The notes under the pieces: generated by a model
Seen by the model: the letters and a program-made list of their open reading frames with translations, nothing else
Told to the model about the DNA's origin: nothing
Database searches by the model: none
In this document: positions 1-8,597 of the stretch, piece after piece
Numbering within the stretch: the first letter of the stretch is position 1
How the letters are laid out: every line of letters begins with the position of its first letter
Made by a program: the position numbers and the translations under genes
Source of the DNA: Brucellaceae bacterium
GTDB lineage: Bacteria; Pseudomonadota; Alphaproteobacteria; Rhizobiales; Rhizobiaceae
NCBI GenBank assembly: GCA_020637755.1
Contig: JACKJW010000007.1
Span: 1 to 64,000 of the forward strand
Reading direction: 5' to 3'
DNA length: 64,000 bases

Positions 1-1
1 G

Positions 2-1153
2 CGCCAGGGCAAGGCGGATGTCGTGGCAACCAAGCGCTATTACGAGTTCTATGGCGGTGCGGCCGACAAGATCCATGGCGACACGATCCCGTTCCTTGAC
101 GGCTACACGGCGCTGACCATGCGCGAGCCCCACGGGGTCGTCGCGGGCATCATTCCGTGGAACTACCCGCTGCAGATCCTGGCACGCGTGGCCGGCGCGG
201 CGCTCGCCATGGGCAACACGCTTGTGGTCAAGCCCGCAGAGGATGCATCCCTGACCGCGATCCGCATTGCCGAACTGGCGCTGGAGGCCGGGTTCCCGGA
301 TGGTGTCTTCAACGTGGTCACCGGCTATGGGGCTGAGGCCGGTGCGGCACTGTCCGCCCATCCCGGCGTCGATTACGTCACTTTCACCGGTTCGACCCTT
401 ACCGGCACGCGCATCCAGCAGGCCGCAGCCGTCAACAATCGGGGCGTCACGATGGAGCTGGGCGGCAAGTCTCCCCAGATTGTCTTCGCCGATGCCGATC
501 TCGATGCGGCCCTGCCGGTGCTCGTCAATGCCATCATCCAGAATGGCGGCCAGACCTGCTCGGCCGGCAGCCGCATCCTCATCGAACGGTCGGTCTACGC
601 GCGCGTGGCAGAAGCACTTGCAGCGCGCTTTGCGCAACTCGTCGCGGGTCCCCACACCGCCGACCTCGATCTCGGCCCGATGATCAACGCGAAACAGCGT
701 GACCGGGTTGAAGGGTACATAGCGGCCGCGCAAGAGGCAGGCATCCCCATCCTTGCCCGGGGGACAATTCATCAAGACGCGCCGGCCGAAGGCTTCTACG
801 CCGCGCCAGCCCTGTTCGGCTCGGTGGACCCGGATGCGGCATTGGCGAAGGAAGAAGTGTTCGGTCCCGTCCTGTCGCTGCTCGCTTTCGAGGATGAAGC
901 CGATGCCGTGCGTCTGGCCAATGGAACGGATTACGGTCTTGTCGCCGGTGTGTGGACCCGTGACGGATCACGCCAGCATCGCGTGGCCAGGCGCGTGCGC
1001 GCGGGGCAAGTCTACATCAACGGCTATGGCGCGGGCGGCGGCATTGAGCTGCCCTTTGGCGGGTTCAAGAAATCCGGGCATGGCCGTGAAAAGGGGTTCG
1101 AGGCCCTTTACGACATGTCGGCGACCAAGACGATCGTGTTCAACCACGGCTGA
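2..1153 (+). CDS. Aldehyde dehydrogenase family protein (5' end outside window)
   Basis: An NAD(P)-dependent aldehyde dehydrogenase that oxidises an aldehyde to its acid in the cytoplasm. The frame is open from the first bases (RQGKADVVATKRYYEF), so the gene begins before the window and 383 residues are visible out of a usual 480 or so. The motif IIPWNYPL, the general-base motif MELGGKSPQ and the catalytic-cysteine motif GQTCSAGSR are intact, as is EEVFGPVL. Its stop lies 26 bases before the SDR gene, so it looks like the first visible gene of a three-gene operon. It could serve as gamma-glutamyl-aminobutyraldehyde dehydrogenase (PuuC role) for the nearby putrescine genes, but the downstream SDR and FabH-like genes make another substrate equally possible. 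Confidence 0.93.
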   Translation, partial: RQGKADVVATKRYYEFYGGAADKIHGDTIPFLDGYTALTMREPHGVVAGIIPWNYPLQILARVAGAALAMGNTLVVKPAEDASLTAIRIAELALEAGFPDGVFNVVTGYGAEAGAALSAHPGVDYVTFTGSTLTGTRIQQAAAVNNRGVTMELGGKSPQIVFADADLDAALPVLVNAIIQNGGQTCSAGSRILIERSVYARVAEALAARFAQLVAGPHTADLDLGPMINAKQRDRVEGYIAAAQEAGIPILARGTIHQDAPAEGFYAAPALFGSVDPDAALAKEEVFGPVLSLLAFEDEADAVRLANGTDYGLVAGVWTRDGSRQHRVARRVRAGQVYINGYGAGGGIELPFGGFKKSGHGREKGFEALYDMSATKTIVFNHG

Positions 1154-1179
1154 AAAGAACAACAAGAGGGAGGACTGCC

Positions 1180-1929
1180 ATGGGGCGGCTTGAAGGCAAG
1201 GTGGCAATCATCACCGGGGGGGCATCCGGGTTCGGCGAGGGGATGGCCAAGCGGTTCGCCGAAGAGGGCGCAAAGGTCGTCGTTGCGGACCTGAACGCCA
1301 AGGGCGCAGCGCGTGTTGCCAATGAGATCGGCGCCAATGCCCTTGCATGCACCGCCGATGTCGCCCACCGCGACGAGATACAGGAAATGGCCGATGCCGC
1401 GCTCTCGGCGTTCGGCCGCATCGACATCATGGTCAACAATGCCGGTTTCACCCACAAGAACGGCAGCCTGCTCGACGTGGACGAGGACACGTTCGACCTG
1501 ATTGGAGCGGTGAACATGAAGGCGATCTATCATTCGACACAGATCGTTGTTCCGGTGATGGAGCGGCAGGGTGGCGGGTCGATCATCACCACCGCTTCAA
1601 CGGCGGCCCTGCGCCCGCGTCCCGGCCTCACGTGGTACAACGCCTCGAAGGGCTGGGCTGTGACGGCCACGAAATCCATGGCTGTGGAGCTGGCGCCGAA
1701 AAGCATTCGCGTCAACGCCCTTTGCCCGGTCGCCGGGGAAACCGGCATGCTTGCGAGTTTCATGGGAGAGGACACCCCTGAAATCCGCGAGAAGTTCAAG
1801 TCCGTCATCCCGCTTGGACGTTTTTCGCAACCACTCGACATAGCCAATGCGGCATTGTGGCTGGCCTCCGACGAGGCAGCTTTCATCACCGGCGTCGCCC
1901 TTGAGGTGGATGGCGGGCGCTGCGTGTGA
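1180..1929 (+). CDS. SDR family oxidoreductase
   Basis: A classical short-chain dehydrogenase/reductase of 249 residues, the usual length. The N-terminal cofactor motif TGGASGFGEG and the D-loop VVADLN (an acidic residue after beta-2, favouring NAD over NADP) are visible, followed by NNAGF and the catalytic YNASK. The C-terminal GVALEVDGGRCV is typical of the glucose-1-dehydrogenase-like and 3-oxoacyl-ACP-reductase-like groups. The ATG start is preceded by a strong AGGGAGG ribosome-binding site. It lies between an aldehyde dehydrogenase and a FabH-like synthase, so the three probably act on one carbonyl pathway. The substrate cannot be read from the sequence. Confidence 0.93.
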   Translation: MGRLEGKVAIITGGASGFGEGMAKRFAEEGAKVVVADLNAKGAARVANEIGANALACTADVAHRDEIQEMADAALSAFGRIDIMVNNAGFTHKNGSLLDVDEDTFDLIGAVNMKAIYHSTQIVVPVMERQGGGSIITTASTAALRPRPGLTWYNASKGWAVTATKSMAVELAPKSIRVNALCPVAGETGMLASFMGEDTPEIREKFKSVIPLGRFSQPLDIANAALWLASDEAAFITGVALEVDGGRCV

Positions 1930-1944
1930 CGGGAGGTCAGAAAA

Positions 1945-3063
1945 ATGCAGAAGGTATCCATCACGGGAACAGGCGTGTTCACGCCGCCGGAGACGATCAC
2001 CAACGCCGAACTGGTCGAAGCCTTCAACGAGCATGCCCGCCGCTTCAACGAAGCCAATGCTCAGGACATCGCTGCAGGCGCGCTCGAAGCCAAGCCCATG
2101 TCCAGCGAGGACTTCATCCTCAAGGCCTCCGGTATCGAACAGCGCCATGTCATGGAGAAGGCAGGCGTCCTCGACCCTGATCGCATGTATCCGCGCCTGG
2201 CGGCACGCAGCGATGACGACTTGTCGATCATGGCGGAAATTGCTGTCGACGCGGCACGTCAGGCCATGGCGGAGGCGGGGTGCGGTCCCGACGGCATCGA
2301 CGCAGTGATCTGTGCGGCCTCGAACATGGAGCGGTCCTACCCGGCCATTGCCATCGAAGTCCAGCAGGCACTTGGCATCGGCGGCTTCGCCTTCGACATG
2401 AACGTCGCGTGTTCGTCGGCAACCTTTGGCATCCAGGCGGCCGCCGACATGATCCGATCAGGCTCGGCGCGGGCGATCCTCATGGTCAACCCGGAAATCA
2501 CCTCCGGCCATCTGGAGTGGCGCGACCGAGACTGCCATTTCATCTTCGGCGATGTCTGCACCGCTGTCCTGCTGGAGGCGGTGGAGGACGAAGACAATCG
2601 CGGCTGGGAGGTTCTCTCGACCCGCTGCCGCACGCAGTTCTCCAACACGATCCGCAACAATAACGGCTTTTTGCGCCCAACCCGCGACCAGATGGAAGAC
2701 CGCCGCGACATGCGCTTCTATCAGGAGGGCAGGAAGGTCTTCAAACAGGTGGTCCCATGGGTCTCGGAGCTGATGCATGCCCATCTTGACGACGAGGGCA
2801 TTGCCGCCGGTGACCTCTCGCGCCTCTGGCTGCATCAGGCCAACAGGGGCATGAACGACTTGATCGGCCAGCGCGTGCTGGGCCGAGCCCCGGTGGATGG
2901 CGAGCAGCCCAACATCCTGCAGGATTATGCAAACACCTCCTCGGCAGGCTCCATCATTGCCTTTGCCCAGAACAAGGACGACCTCGCGCCGGGCAGCCTC
3001 GGTGTCATCTGTTCCTTCGGTGCCGGATATTCGGCGGGAAGTGTGATTGTCAGGAAGCGGTGA
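1945..3063 (+). CDS. Beta-ketoacyl-ACP synthase III (FabH-like)
   Basis: A thiolase-fold condensing enzyme of 372 residues, longer than housekeeping FabH at about 320. The catalytic cysteine lies in NVACSSATFG, the histidine in LWLHQANRGM and the asparagine in DYANTSSAGS, so the Cys-His-Asn triad of KAS III is complete. The extra length includes an N-terminal segment after ITNAELVEAF and a charged loop before the histidine. Such enzymes join an acyl-CoA to an acyl-carrier or CoA nucleophile. It starts 15 bases after the SDR stop with a GGGAGGT ribosome-binding site. Because housekeeping fabH normally sits with plsX, this is likely a specialised paralogue. Its substrate is unknown. Confidence 0.88.
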   Translation: MQKVSITGTGVFTPPETITNAELVEAFNEHARRFNEANAQDIAAGALEAKPMSSEDFILKASGIEQRHVMEKAGVLDPDRMYPRLAARSDDDLSIMAEIAVDAARQAMAEAGCGPDGIDAVICAASNMERSYPAIAIEVQQALGIGGFAFDMNVACSSATFGIQAAADMIRSGSARAILMVNPEITSGHLEWRDRDCHFIFGDVCTAVLLEAVEDEDNRGWEVLSTRCRTQFSNTIRNNNGFLRPTRDQMEDRRDMRFYQEGRKVFKQVVPWVSELMHAHLDDEGIAAGDLSRLWLHQANRGMNDLIGQRVLGRAPVDGEQPNILQDYANTSSAGSIIAFAQNKDDLAPGSLGVICSFGAGYSAGSVIVRKR

Positions 3064-3065
3064 CG

Positions 3066-4358
3066 TCAGAGACGGTCACGCAGCGCAAACCAGTTGAGCG
3101 CCAGGAACAGAAGCGGAGCGCGGAAGCGCCGGCCGCCGGGGAAGGGCGGGATCTTCAGGTCTTTCAACAGGCGCAGAGAATCGTCATTGCCGGTGACCGT
3201 CTCGGCATAGAGCCTGCCGGTGTAATTGGAGAGCATCACGCCATGGCCTGAAAAGCCGCCGATCGAGGTCACGCCGGGCATCACCTCACGCACGAAGGGC
3301 TTGCGCGGCACGGTGATGCCGACGAACCCGCCCCACGCGTGGGTCAGTTGCACATTGGCAAGCTCCGGATAGACTTCCGCGATCTGGCGGCGCACACCGT
3401 CTTCCATCTCGGATGGGGAGTTGGCCGAGTAGATTTCGCGGCCACCGAACAGCAGGCGGTTGTCCTTTGATTTGCGGAAGTATCGAACGACAAAGCGGCT
3501 GTCATCGACGCTTTCACCGCATGGAATGACCGGCGTTCCGGCGGGCAACGGTACGGTTGCTCCGATGAAGGAGCCGATAGGCATGACATGGGACGCCGAG
3601 ACCGGTTCGCAGGCCCCACCATAGGCATTCACCGCCACCAGCGCCTTTGCCGCAGTGACGGTGCCAGATGGCGTCTCCGCCATAACCTGTCCACCCGCTG
3701 CGTCCAGCTTGGTCACCTTGGTGTGTTCGCAAATACGCACACCGGCGGCTGCCGCCGCCCGGCCGAGTCCGATGACGAGCTTCATCGGATGGATGTGCCC
3801 GGTTCCCGTGTCGCGTGTCCCGCCGAGGTACCGGGGAGAACCAAGGCGTTCTGCGGTTTCGGATGCTTCCATGTAGGTGATATGCGGATAATCGAATTTC
3901 TCCGCCATGATGGAAGCGTGGCGGCGGTAGTCGTCCAGATAACGCGGCTTGTGGACGACCGAGAGCTGGCCCGGCACATAATCGATGTCGATGGAATGGG
4001 CCTTTGCGAAATCGAGTATGTGGCGCTTGGCGTCCTCCGCCATGGCAAAAAGCGCGCGGGCCCGTTCCAGCCCGATCTCCTCCTCGAGCTCTTCCGCCCA
4101 CGCGCGCTGGCCGGTGCCGAACTGGCCGCCATTGCGTCCCGATGCGCCGTCTCCGATCCGTGCCTGCTCAAGCAGGATCACCGACAGTCCTTTTTCTGCC
4201 AGACGATGCGCTGCCGAAAGCCCGGTAAAGCCGCCGCCGATCACCAGCACGTCGCAAGTGGCCGAACCGTCGAGGCGCGGATAGGAGGGCCGCTCCCCAC
4301 ATGTGTCCTCGTACCAGGAACGGCCGGGCGAAATGGGTGATTGATAGGTCATGGACAC
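3066..4358 (-). CDS. puuB: FAD-dependent oxidoreductase, PuuB-type (gamma-glutamylputrescine oxidase)
   Basis: A DAO-family flavoprotein of 430 residues. The FAD-binding motif VLVIGGGFTGLSAAHRLAE is near residue 36, followed by GASGRNGGQFGTG, the signature of PuuB/OrdL proteins, and near the C terminus GFSGHGVMLSNYTG. In the Puu pathway the enzyme oxidises gamma-glutamylputrescine to the aldehyde, releasing ammonia and peroxide. The gene follows the puuA-like gene by 22 bases on the same strand, which supports this role over a generic amine or amino-acid oxidase. The call uses a GTG start placed well behind GGGAAG; an ATG two codons in is the alternative. It converges with the FabH-like gene with only 2 bases between the stops. 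Confidence 0.85.
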   Translation of the reverse strand: MSMTYQSPISPGRSWYEDTCGERPSYPRLDGSATCDVLVIGGGFTGLSAAHRLAEKGLSVILLEQARIGDGASGRNGGQFGTGQRAWAEELEEEIGLERARALFAMAEDAKRHILDFAKAHSIDIDYVPGQLSVVHKPRYLDDYRRHASIMAEKFDYPHITYMEASETAERLGSPRYLGGTRDTGTGHIHPMKLVIGLGRAAAAAGVRICEHTKVTKLDAAGGQVMAETPSGTVTAAKALVAVNAYGGACEPVSASHVMPIGSFIGATVPLPAGTPVIPCGESVDDSRFVVRYFRKSKDNRLLFGGREIYSANSPSEMEDGVRRQIAEVYPELANVQLTHAWGGFVGITVPRKPFVREVMPGVTSIGGFSGHGVMLSNYTGRLYAETVTGNDDSLRLLKDLKIPPFPGGRRFRAPLLFLALNWFALRDRL

Positions 4359-4380
4359 AGCGCTGCTTCCCTGCAGCCCG

Positions 4381-5811
4381 TCAGACGTTGAGCAGCAGGA
4401 ACTCCCGCTCCCACGGGCTGATCACCTGCATGAAGGTCTCGAATTCGCCGCGCTTGATGGCGGCATAGGTTGCCACAAAGCTTTCGCCCAGCATGGCAGC
4501 AAGCGCCTTGTCGGCTTCAAACAGTGACGTGGCCTCGATGAGACCGCGCGGCAGTTCCACCTCTGTCTCGTTGGCAGTGTGTCCGGCGGGTTCCTTTGGC
4601 TCCGCCTTCTCCTGCATGCCGAGCAAACCGCAGGCCAGCGACGCCGCGAGCGCGAGATAGGGATTGGCATCGGAGGATGGAATGCGGTTTTCCACGCGCC
4701 GCGCCGCTGGATCGGATCGCGGGATGCGGAAGGCCGTCGTGCGGTTGTCGTAGCCCCATTCGATGTTGACTGGGGCGCTGACACCTTTGGTCAGGCGGCG
4801 GTAGGAATTCACATAGGGCGCAAACATTACCAGCGCATTGGGAACGTGGCGCTGCATGCCACCGATGAAGTGACGGAAGTCAGCCGATTCCGAGCCATCC
4901 TCATTGGTAAAAATGTTGCGCCCGGTCTTCTTGTCGATGATCGACTGGTGAATGTGCATGGCCGAACCGGGCTGTCCCTGGATCGGTTTTGCCATGAAAG
5001 TGGCATACATGTTGTGCTTCAGCGCGGCCTCGCGGATCGTGCGCTTGAACATGAACACCTGGTCGGCCAGCTCCACCGGATCGCCATGGCGCAGGTTGAT
5101 CTCAAGCTGGCCTGCGCCCTCTTCGTGGATCAGCGTGTCGATCTCCAGACCCTGCGCCTCGGAGAAGTGATAGATATCGTCTATCAGCTCGTCGAATTCG
5201 TTGATGCCGGCGATGGAATAGCCCTGGCCGCCGCCGATCGGCCGTCCCGAGCGTCCGAGCGGCGGCGTCAGCGGATAATCGGGGTCGGTGTTCTTGGAGA
5301 CCAGGTAAAATTCGATTTCCGGGGCGACGACGGGCTTGAGCCCTGCCTTGGAATAGGCCGCCATGATGCGCCTGAGTACGTTGCGCGGGGTGAACTCCAC
5401 CTGCCGCCCGTCCTGATGCACGAGATCGCAGATCACCTGCGCCGTCGGATCACTTTCCCACGGCACGACGGCAAGCGTCGACAGGTCAGGCATCAGCTTG
5501 AGGTCGCCATCGTCCTCGGGGTACTGGAACGTCGCGCTATCTTCCGGATAGGCGCCCGAAATGGTGGTCATGAACACCGCCGAGGGCAGCGCGAGCGATG
5601 TGTTGGATGTGAACTTCTTCGACGGCATCATCTTGCCGCGCGCAACACCTGCCTGATCAGGCGTGATGCATTCTATGTCTTCGATCCCGCGCCATTCCAG
5701 CCAGCCGGCCGTCTCTTTCCAGTTCTTTACGCCGCGCAGATTCTTAAGGAATTTCGGCGCGCGTGCACGGCGGGCGGCCGAACTGCGCACGTCCTGTTTC
5801 TCGGAACTCAT
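4381..5811 (-). CDS. puuA: Glutamine synthetase family protein, PuuA-type (gamma-glutamylputrescine synthetase)
   Basis: A glutamine-synthetase-fold ligase of 476 residues. The metal- and glutamate-site motifs are present: VAPEIEFYLV, the GAGQLEINL segment, MHIHQSI and the ATP-site region NRTTAFRIPRSD, followed by VENRIPSSDANPYLALAASLA. It lacks the adenylylation-site region of GlnA. In the Puu route it joins glutamate to putrescine using ATP, before PuuB oxidation, and puuB follows directly. An ATG follows a TTG by one codon, and the ATG is preferred. A second paralogue lies at 8598 on the other strand, so the two may differ in amine substrate. Confidence 0.86.
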   Translation of the reverse strand: MSSEKQDVRSSAARRARAPKFLKNLRGVKNWKETAGWLEWRGIEDIECITPDQAGVARGKMMPSKKFTSNTSLALPSAVFMTTISGAYPEDSATFQYPEDDGDLKLMPDLSTLAVVPWESDPTAQVICDLVHQDGRQVEFTPRNVLRRIMAAYSKAGLKPVVAPEIEFYLVSKNTDPDYPLTPPLGRSGRPIGGGQGYSIAGINEFDELIDDIYHFSEAQGLEIDTLIHEEGAGQLEINLRHGDPVELADQVFMFKRTIREAALKHNMYATFMAKPIQGQPGSAMHIHQSIIDKKTGRNIFTNEDGSESADFRHFIGGMQRHVPNALVMFAPYVNSYRRLTKGVSAPVNIEWGYDNRTTAFRIPRSDPAARRVENRIPSSDANPYLALAASLACGLLGMQEKAEPKEPAGHTANETEVELPRGLIEATSLFEADKALAAMLGESFVATYAAIKRGEFETFMQVISPWEREFLLLNV

Positions 5812-5889
5812 CAATCACCGGATGTCTGGTTTGGATGAGTCAGTATAGAAGCAGGCAGCCTTTGATGGGAAGGCCCCTTGCCGACTCGT

Positions 5890-6294
5890 TCAATTCCCGA
5901 ACAGGCGGTGAATGGCAACTTCCAGCTTGTCGGTCGTCATGGGCTTCTCGACATAGTGGTCGACCGGCGCCATTGGGTCGCGCTCACCGCCCGAGATCAT
6001 CAGTACCTTCGGCCGGGATGTGCCGGCAAGCCGTCCGAACAGCGGCGCGCAAGCAGCCCGTTCGCCCGTGCAGTCAATGACCAGCGCGGAGGGGTTGTCA
6101 TTGTCAAAATCCGCGTAGGAAAAATCGGCGCTGACGATTCTGTAGCCGAGGCGTGAAAGAACGCCGGCGAGGACAACCCGGTTGACCGGGCTCTGGGTGA
6201 TAATGACAACGGGCGCTTTGCCATCGGCATCGGAGCCGGTCCGGGATGTTTCAGATGAAAGCAATCCGGGTATGCTTGGGCGACTGGGGGGCAT
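5890..6294 (-). CDS. Response-regulator receiver-like protein
   Basis: A single-domain protein of 134 residues with a CheY-like outline. It has a hydrophobic first strand (APVVIITQSP), a strand ending in ALVIDCTGE where the phospho-acceptor would lie, a VLMISGG strand, and a terminal VEKPMTTDKL containing the conserved lysine-proline. The acidic pair after strand 1 is missing, and the acceptor aspartate in VIDCTG is plausible but unconfirmed, so it may be a degenerate receiver. There is no output domain. The ATG start is four codons inside an upstream GTG. It lies upstream of puuA on the same strand with 78 bases between, but no functional link is visible. Confidence 0.65.
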   Translation of the reverse strand: MPPSRPSIPGLLSSETSRTGSDADGKAPVVIITQSPVNRVVLAGVLSRLGYRIVSADFSYADFDNDNPSALVIDCTGERAACAPLFGRLAGTSRPKVLMISGGERDPMAPVDHYVEKPMTTDKLEVAIHRLFGN

Positions 6295-6459
6295 GGTCTG
6301 GCACACACGAGAGGTTCTGGTCGGGTTGAACCCTAGCGTGTGGAGATTAACGGGACGTTATACGTCAACTACTCCGGGTCGCCTGTTGTGCGGACGATTC
6401 TCAAAGGTTGCATGAAATGACCTCGTCACGGACTGCGGCCTTCACGCCAGAATCATAAC

Positions 6460-6482
6460 GGGCCGCATCAACTGTGCGGCCC
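6460..6482 (-). terminator. Hairpin after the small unknown gene
   Basis: An 8-bp perfect stem (GGGCCGCA / TGCGGCCC) with a 7-base loop lies about 30 bases downstream of the small minus-strand gene ending at 6514. The tail on that strand is only mildly T-rich, so its strength as an intrinsic terminator is uncertain. Confidence 0.4.
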
Positions 6483-6513
6483 GCCCGATTTAAGTCCTGC
6501 CTGGAAGCGCAGA

Positions 6514-6768
6514 TTATTCGCTTTCCGCCTGGCTCGGAGAATTGGTCACGATCACCGGGATCAGCAGATCACCCCAGTTGCCGTTGCCGCAATGGTGGCG
6601 GGCCGAGCGGACGAGTTCGACGGAAACACCGGCCTCAACGGCCTTCATAACCGACTGGTTGAGGCGGTGCAGGTCGTTGGCGACCATGCGGATCACCGAC
6701 TGCTGGTCCATGCTCATTGCCGAAGACTGTTCTTCCGCACGCTCCTTGACGCGTGTTCTGGGTGCCAT
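6514..6768 (-). CDS. Small conserved protein of unknown function
   Basis: An 84-residue soluble protein I do not recognise by family. It has a basic N terminus (MAPRTRVKERAEEQ), a predicted helical middle (VIRMVANDLHRLNQSVMKAVEAG), then SARHHCGNGNWGDLLIPVIV and an acidic end. The two adjacent histidines and cysteine (RHHCGNGNWGD) are the only possible functional residues visible. The ATG follows a good AGGAGAG ribosome-binding site, which supports a real gene. It is monocistronic, between the receiver-like gene and the divergent ScfR-type regulator. Confidence 0.6.
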   Translation of the reverse strand: MAPRTRVKERAEEQSSAMSMDQQSVIRMVANDLHRLNQSVMKAVEAGVSVELVRSARHHCGNGNWGDLLIPVIVTNSPSQAESE

Positions 6769-6970
6769 TTTTCTCTCCTGGTTGCCGGGAACGGCCGATT
6801 ATTGGTTGTCCAGCCTTGGATTACGTCGCAGGCCTGTCCTTTGCAAGCGACACCTTTGAAGCATGAGGGCTCCCGGTGCACCCGCCTGATGGGAAGCTAG
6901 CGCCGGATGCCGGTGTGCGCGAGGGAAAACAGCGCGAACCGGCCGGAAATCGGGTCATGCTGTCTTGCCT

Positions 6971-7036
6971 TTGACAGACGGTGGATGTAAATGTGTAAAA
7001 GTTGTAAAACTCACACGATCTGGCACGTGTGTAAAC
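6971..7036 (+). promoter_or_regulatory. Promoter and TGTAAA repeats upstream of the ScfR-type regulator
   Basis: TTGACA at 6971-6976 is followed after 17 bases by TGTAAA at 6994-6999, a good sigma-70-like pair. The hexamer TGTAAA occurs four times, at 6986, 6994, 7003 and 7030, the last two as TGTAAAAC and TGTAAAC. The clustering over and just after the -10 region suggests binding of a regulator, perhaps the downstream protein itself. The site is about 60-85 bases before the proposed GTG start. Confidence 0.5.
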
Positions 7037-7057
7037 TCTTGTCATATTAACATCGCG

Positions 7058-8515
7058 GTGACGCCCTTGGCCGAGCAGAAGATTTTTGTCGGACCGCGCA
7101 TTCGTCGCATTCGCAACTCCAAGGGCCTGACCCAGACGGCCATGGCCGAGGCGCTTGGCATTTCGCCGTCCTACCTCAACCTGATCGAACGCAACCAGCG
7201 GCCGTTGACGGTGCAGCTCATTCTCAAGCTGGCTTCAGTGTTCAAGGTCGATCCAGACGAGTTGCAGGGCGAGGCCGGAGCGTCGCTCACCGCATTGCGG
7301 GAAGTCTTCGCCGATCCCTTGCTGACTGGCGAGTTGCCCGGTGAACATGAACTGGTCGAAATTGCGGAAGCCGCGCCGAACGTGTCGTCCGCCGTGGTCA
7401 AGCTCTACCGCGCCTACCGCGAGCAGGCCGAACGCCTGACGGATCTCTCCGACCTGCTGGCACGGGAGGGCAAGGCGACGGCCCTGTCCGGCGCGCGTCT
7501 GCCGATCGACGAGGTGCACGAGATACTGGAGGCGCGCGCCAACCATTTCCCGGTGCTCGAAGCCGAAGCGGAAGCCTTTGCCAATGTGCTGCAATCGGGT
7601 GACGACCTGATGGGCGCGCTCAAGGGCTGGATGCGCACCGAACTTGGCATCGGCGTCAAGATCCTGCCCGTCGCCACCATGCCCAACTGGCGCCGCCGCT
7701 TCGACAAGCACTCCCAGCGCCTGTTCCTGTCGGAGCGTCTGTCGCCCTTCGACCAGTTGCGCGAAGTCGCCATGGAGGCCGTTCTTCTACGCATGAATGT
7801 GGCCATTGCCGCCGAGATCGCATCGCTGAAACTGTCGTCAGACGAGGCGCGCCGCATCGCGCGTTTCGAGATGGCGCGTTATGCCGCCCACGCGCTGATG
7901 ATGCCCTACCAGCCGTTTCTGGCTGCCGCCCAGAAGGCCCGCTACGATATCGATGTGTTGCGCTCACGCTTTGGCGTATCCTTCGAGCAGGCATCCAACC
8001 GCCTGACCATGATGGGCCGCTCGGGCCAGCCGGGCATTCCCTTCTTCATGCTGGAAGTCGACAATGCGGGTCACCGCTTCCGGCGGGCGGGGGCACAGGG
8101 CTTTCCCCAGCAGCGCTTTGGCGGCATGTGCCCGAAACTGTCGATCCATGCGGCCTTCACCCAGCCGGGCCAGATTTTCGTCGAAGCGGTCGAAATGCCC
8201 GACGGTTCGGAATTCCTGACTATCTCGCGCACCCTGGAAGGCCCGCAGGGGGCGTTCACAGAACGGCCGCGTCGAACCGCGATCCTGCTGGGATGCGACC
8301 TGTCCTTCAAGGATGAGATCATCTATGGCGGCGCGCTCGCCCATATGGCGGAAGGTGTTGCGGGCCGTGCCGGCCATCCCGTTTCCACGCCTGTCGGGCC
8401 TGCCTGCCGCCTGTGCGAACGCTCCGGTTGCCTTGCGCGGGCCGAGCCTCCAATCACCCGGCCGCTCGGACTGGACGAGATGGTGACCGGCCTTTCTGCC
8501 TTCGACTTCCAGTAG
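7058..8515 (+). CDS. XRE-family short-chain fatty acyl-CoA regulator (ScfR/RamB type)
   Basis: A DNA-binding regulator of 485 residues. The N-terminal helix-turn-helix runs from RIRRIRNSKGLTQTAMAEAL through ISPSYLNLIERNQRPLT. An IrrE-like middle domain follows, and the C-terminal DUF2083-type domain contains GPACRLCERSGC with the cysteines typical of this group. Family members control propionate, acetate or glyoxylate metabolism in response to acyl-CoA. The GTG start gives the N terminus VTPLAEQKIFVGPRIRRIR. The frame is open further upstream but would run into the promoter. The next gene on the strand is a PuuA-like ligase, so a link to polyamine breakdown is possible but not shown. Confidence 0.85.
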   Translation: MTPLAEQKIFVGPRIRRIRNSKGLTQTAMAEALGISPSYLNLIERNQRPLTVQLILKLASVFKVDPDELQGEAGASLTALREVFADPLLTGELPGEHELVEIAEAAPNVSSAVVKLYRAYREQAERLTDLSDLLAREGKATALSGARLPIDEVHEILEARANHFPVLEAEAEAFANVLQSGDDLMGALKGWMRTELGIGVKILPVATMPNWRRRFDKHSQRLFLSERLSPFDQLREVAMEAVLLRMNVAIAAEIASLKLSSDEARRIARFEMARYAAHALMMPYQPFLAAAQKARYDIDVLRSRFGVSFEQASNRLTMMGRSGQPGIPFFMLEVDNAGHRFRRAGAQGFPQQRFGGMCPKLSIHAAFTQPGQIFVEAVEMPDGSEFLTISRTLEGPQGAFTERPRRTAILLGCDLSFKDEIIYGGALAHMAEGVAGRAGHPVSTPVGPACRLCERSGCLARAEPPITRPLGLDEMVTGLSAFDFQ

Positions 8516-8597
8516 GGGAAGCAAGCCGGCAAACTTGACAGGTCCGGACCGGCCCATGCACTGTCGCGGCAACGACAACAATAGCGGGCCATAAATC

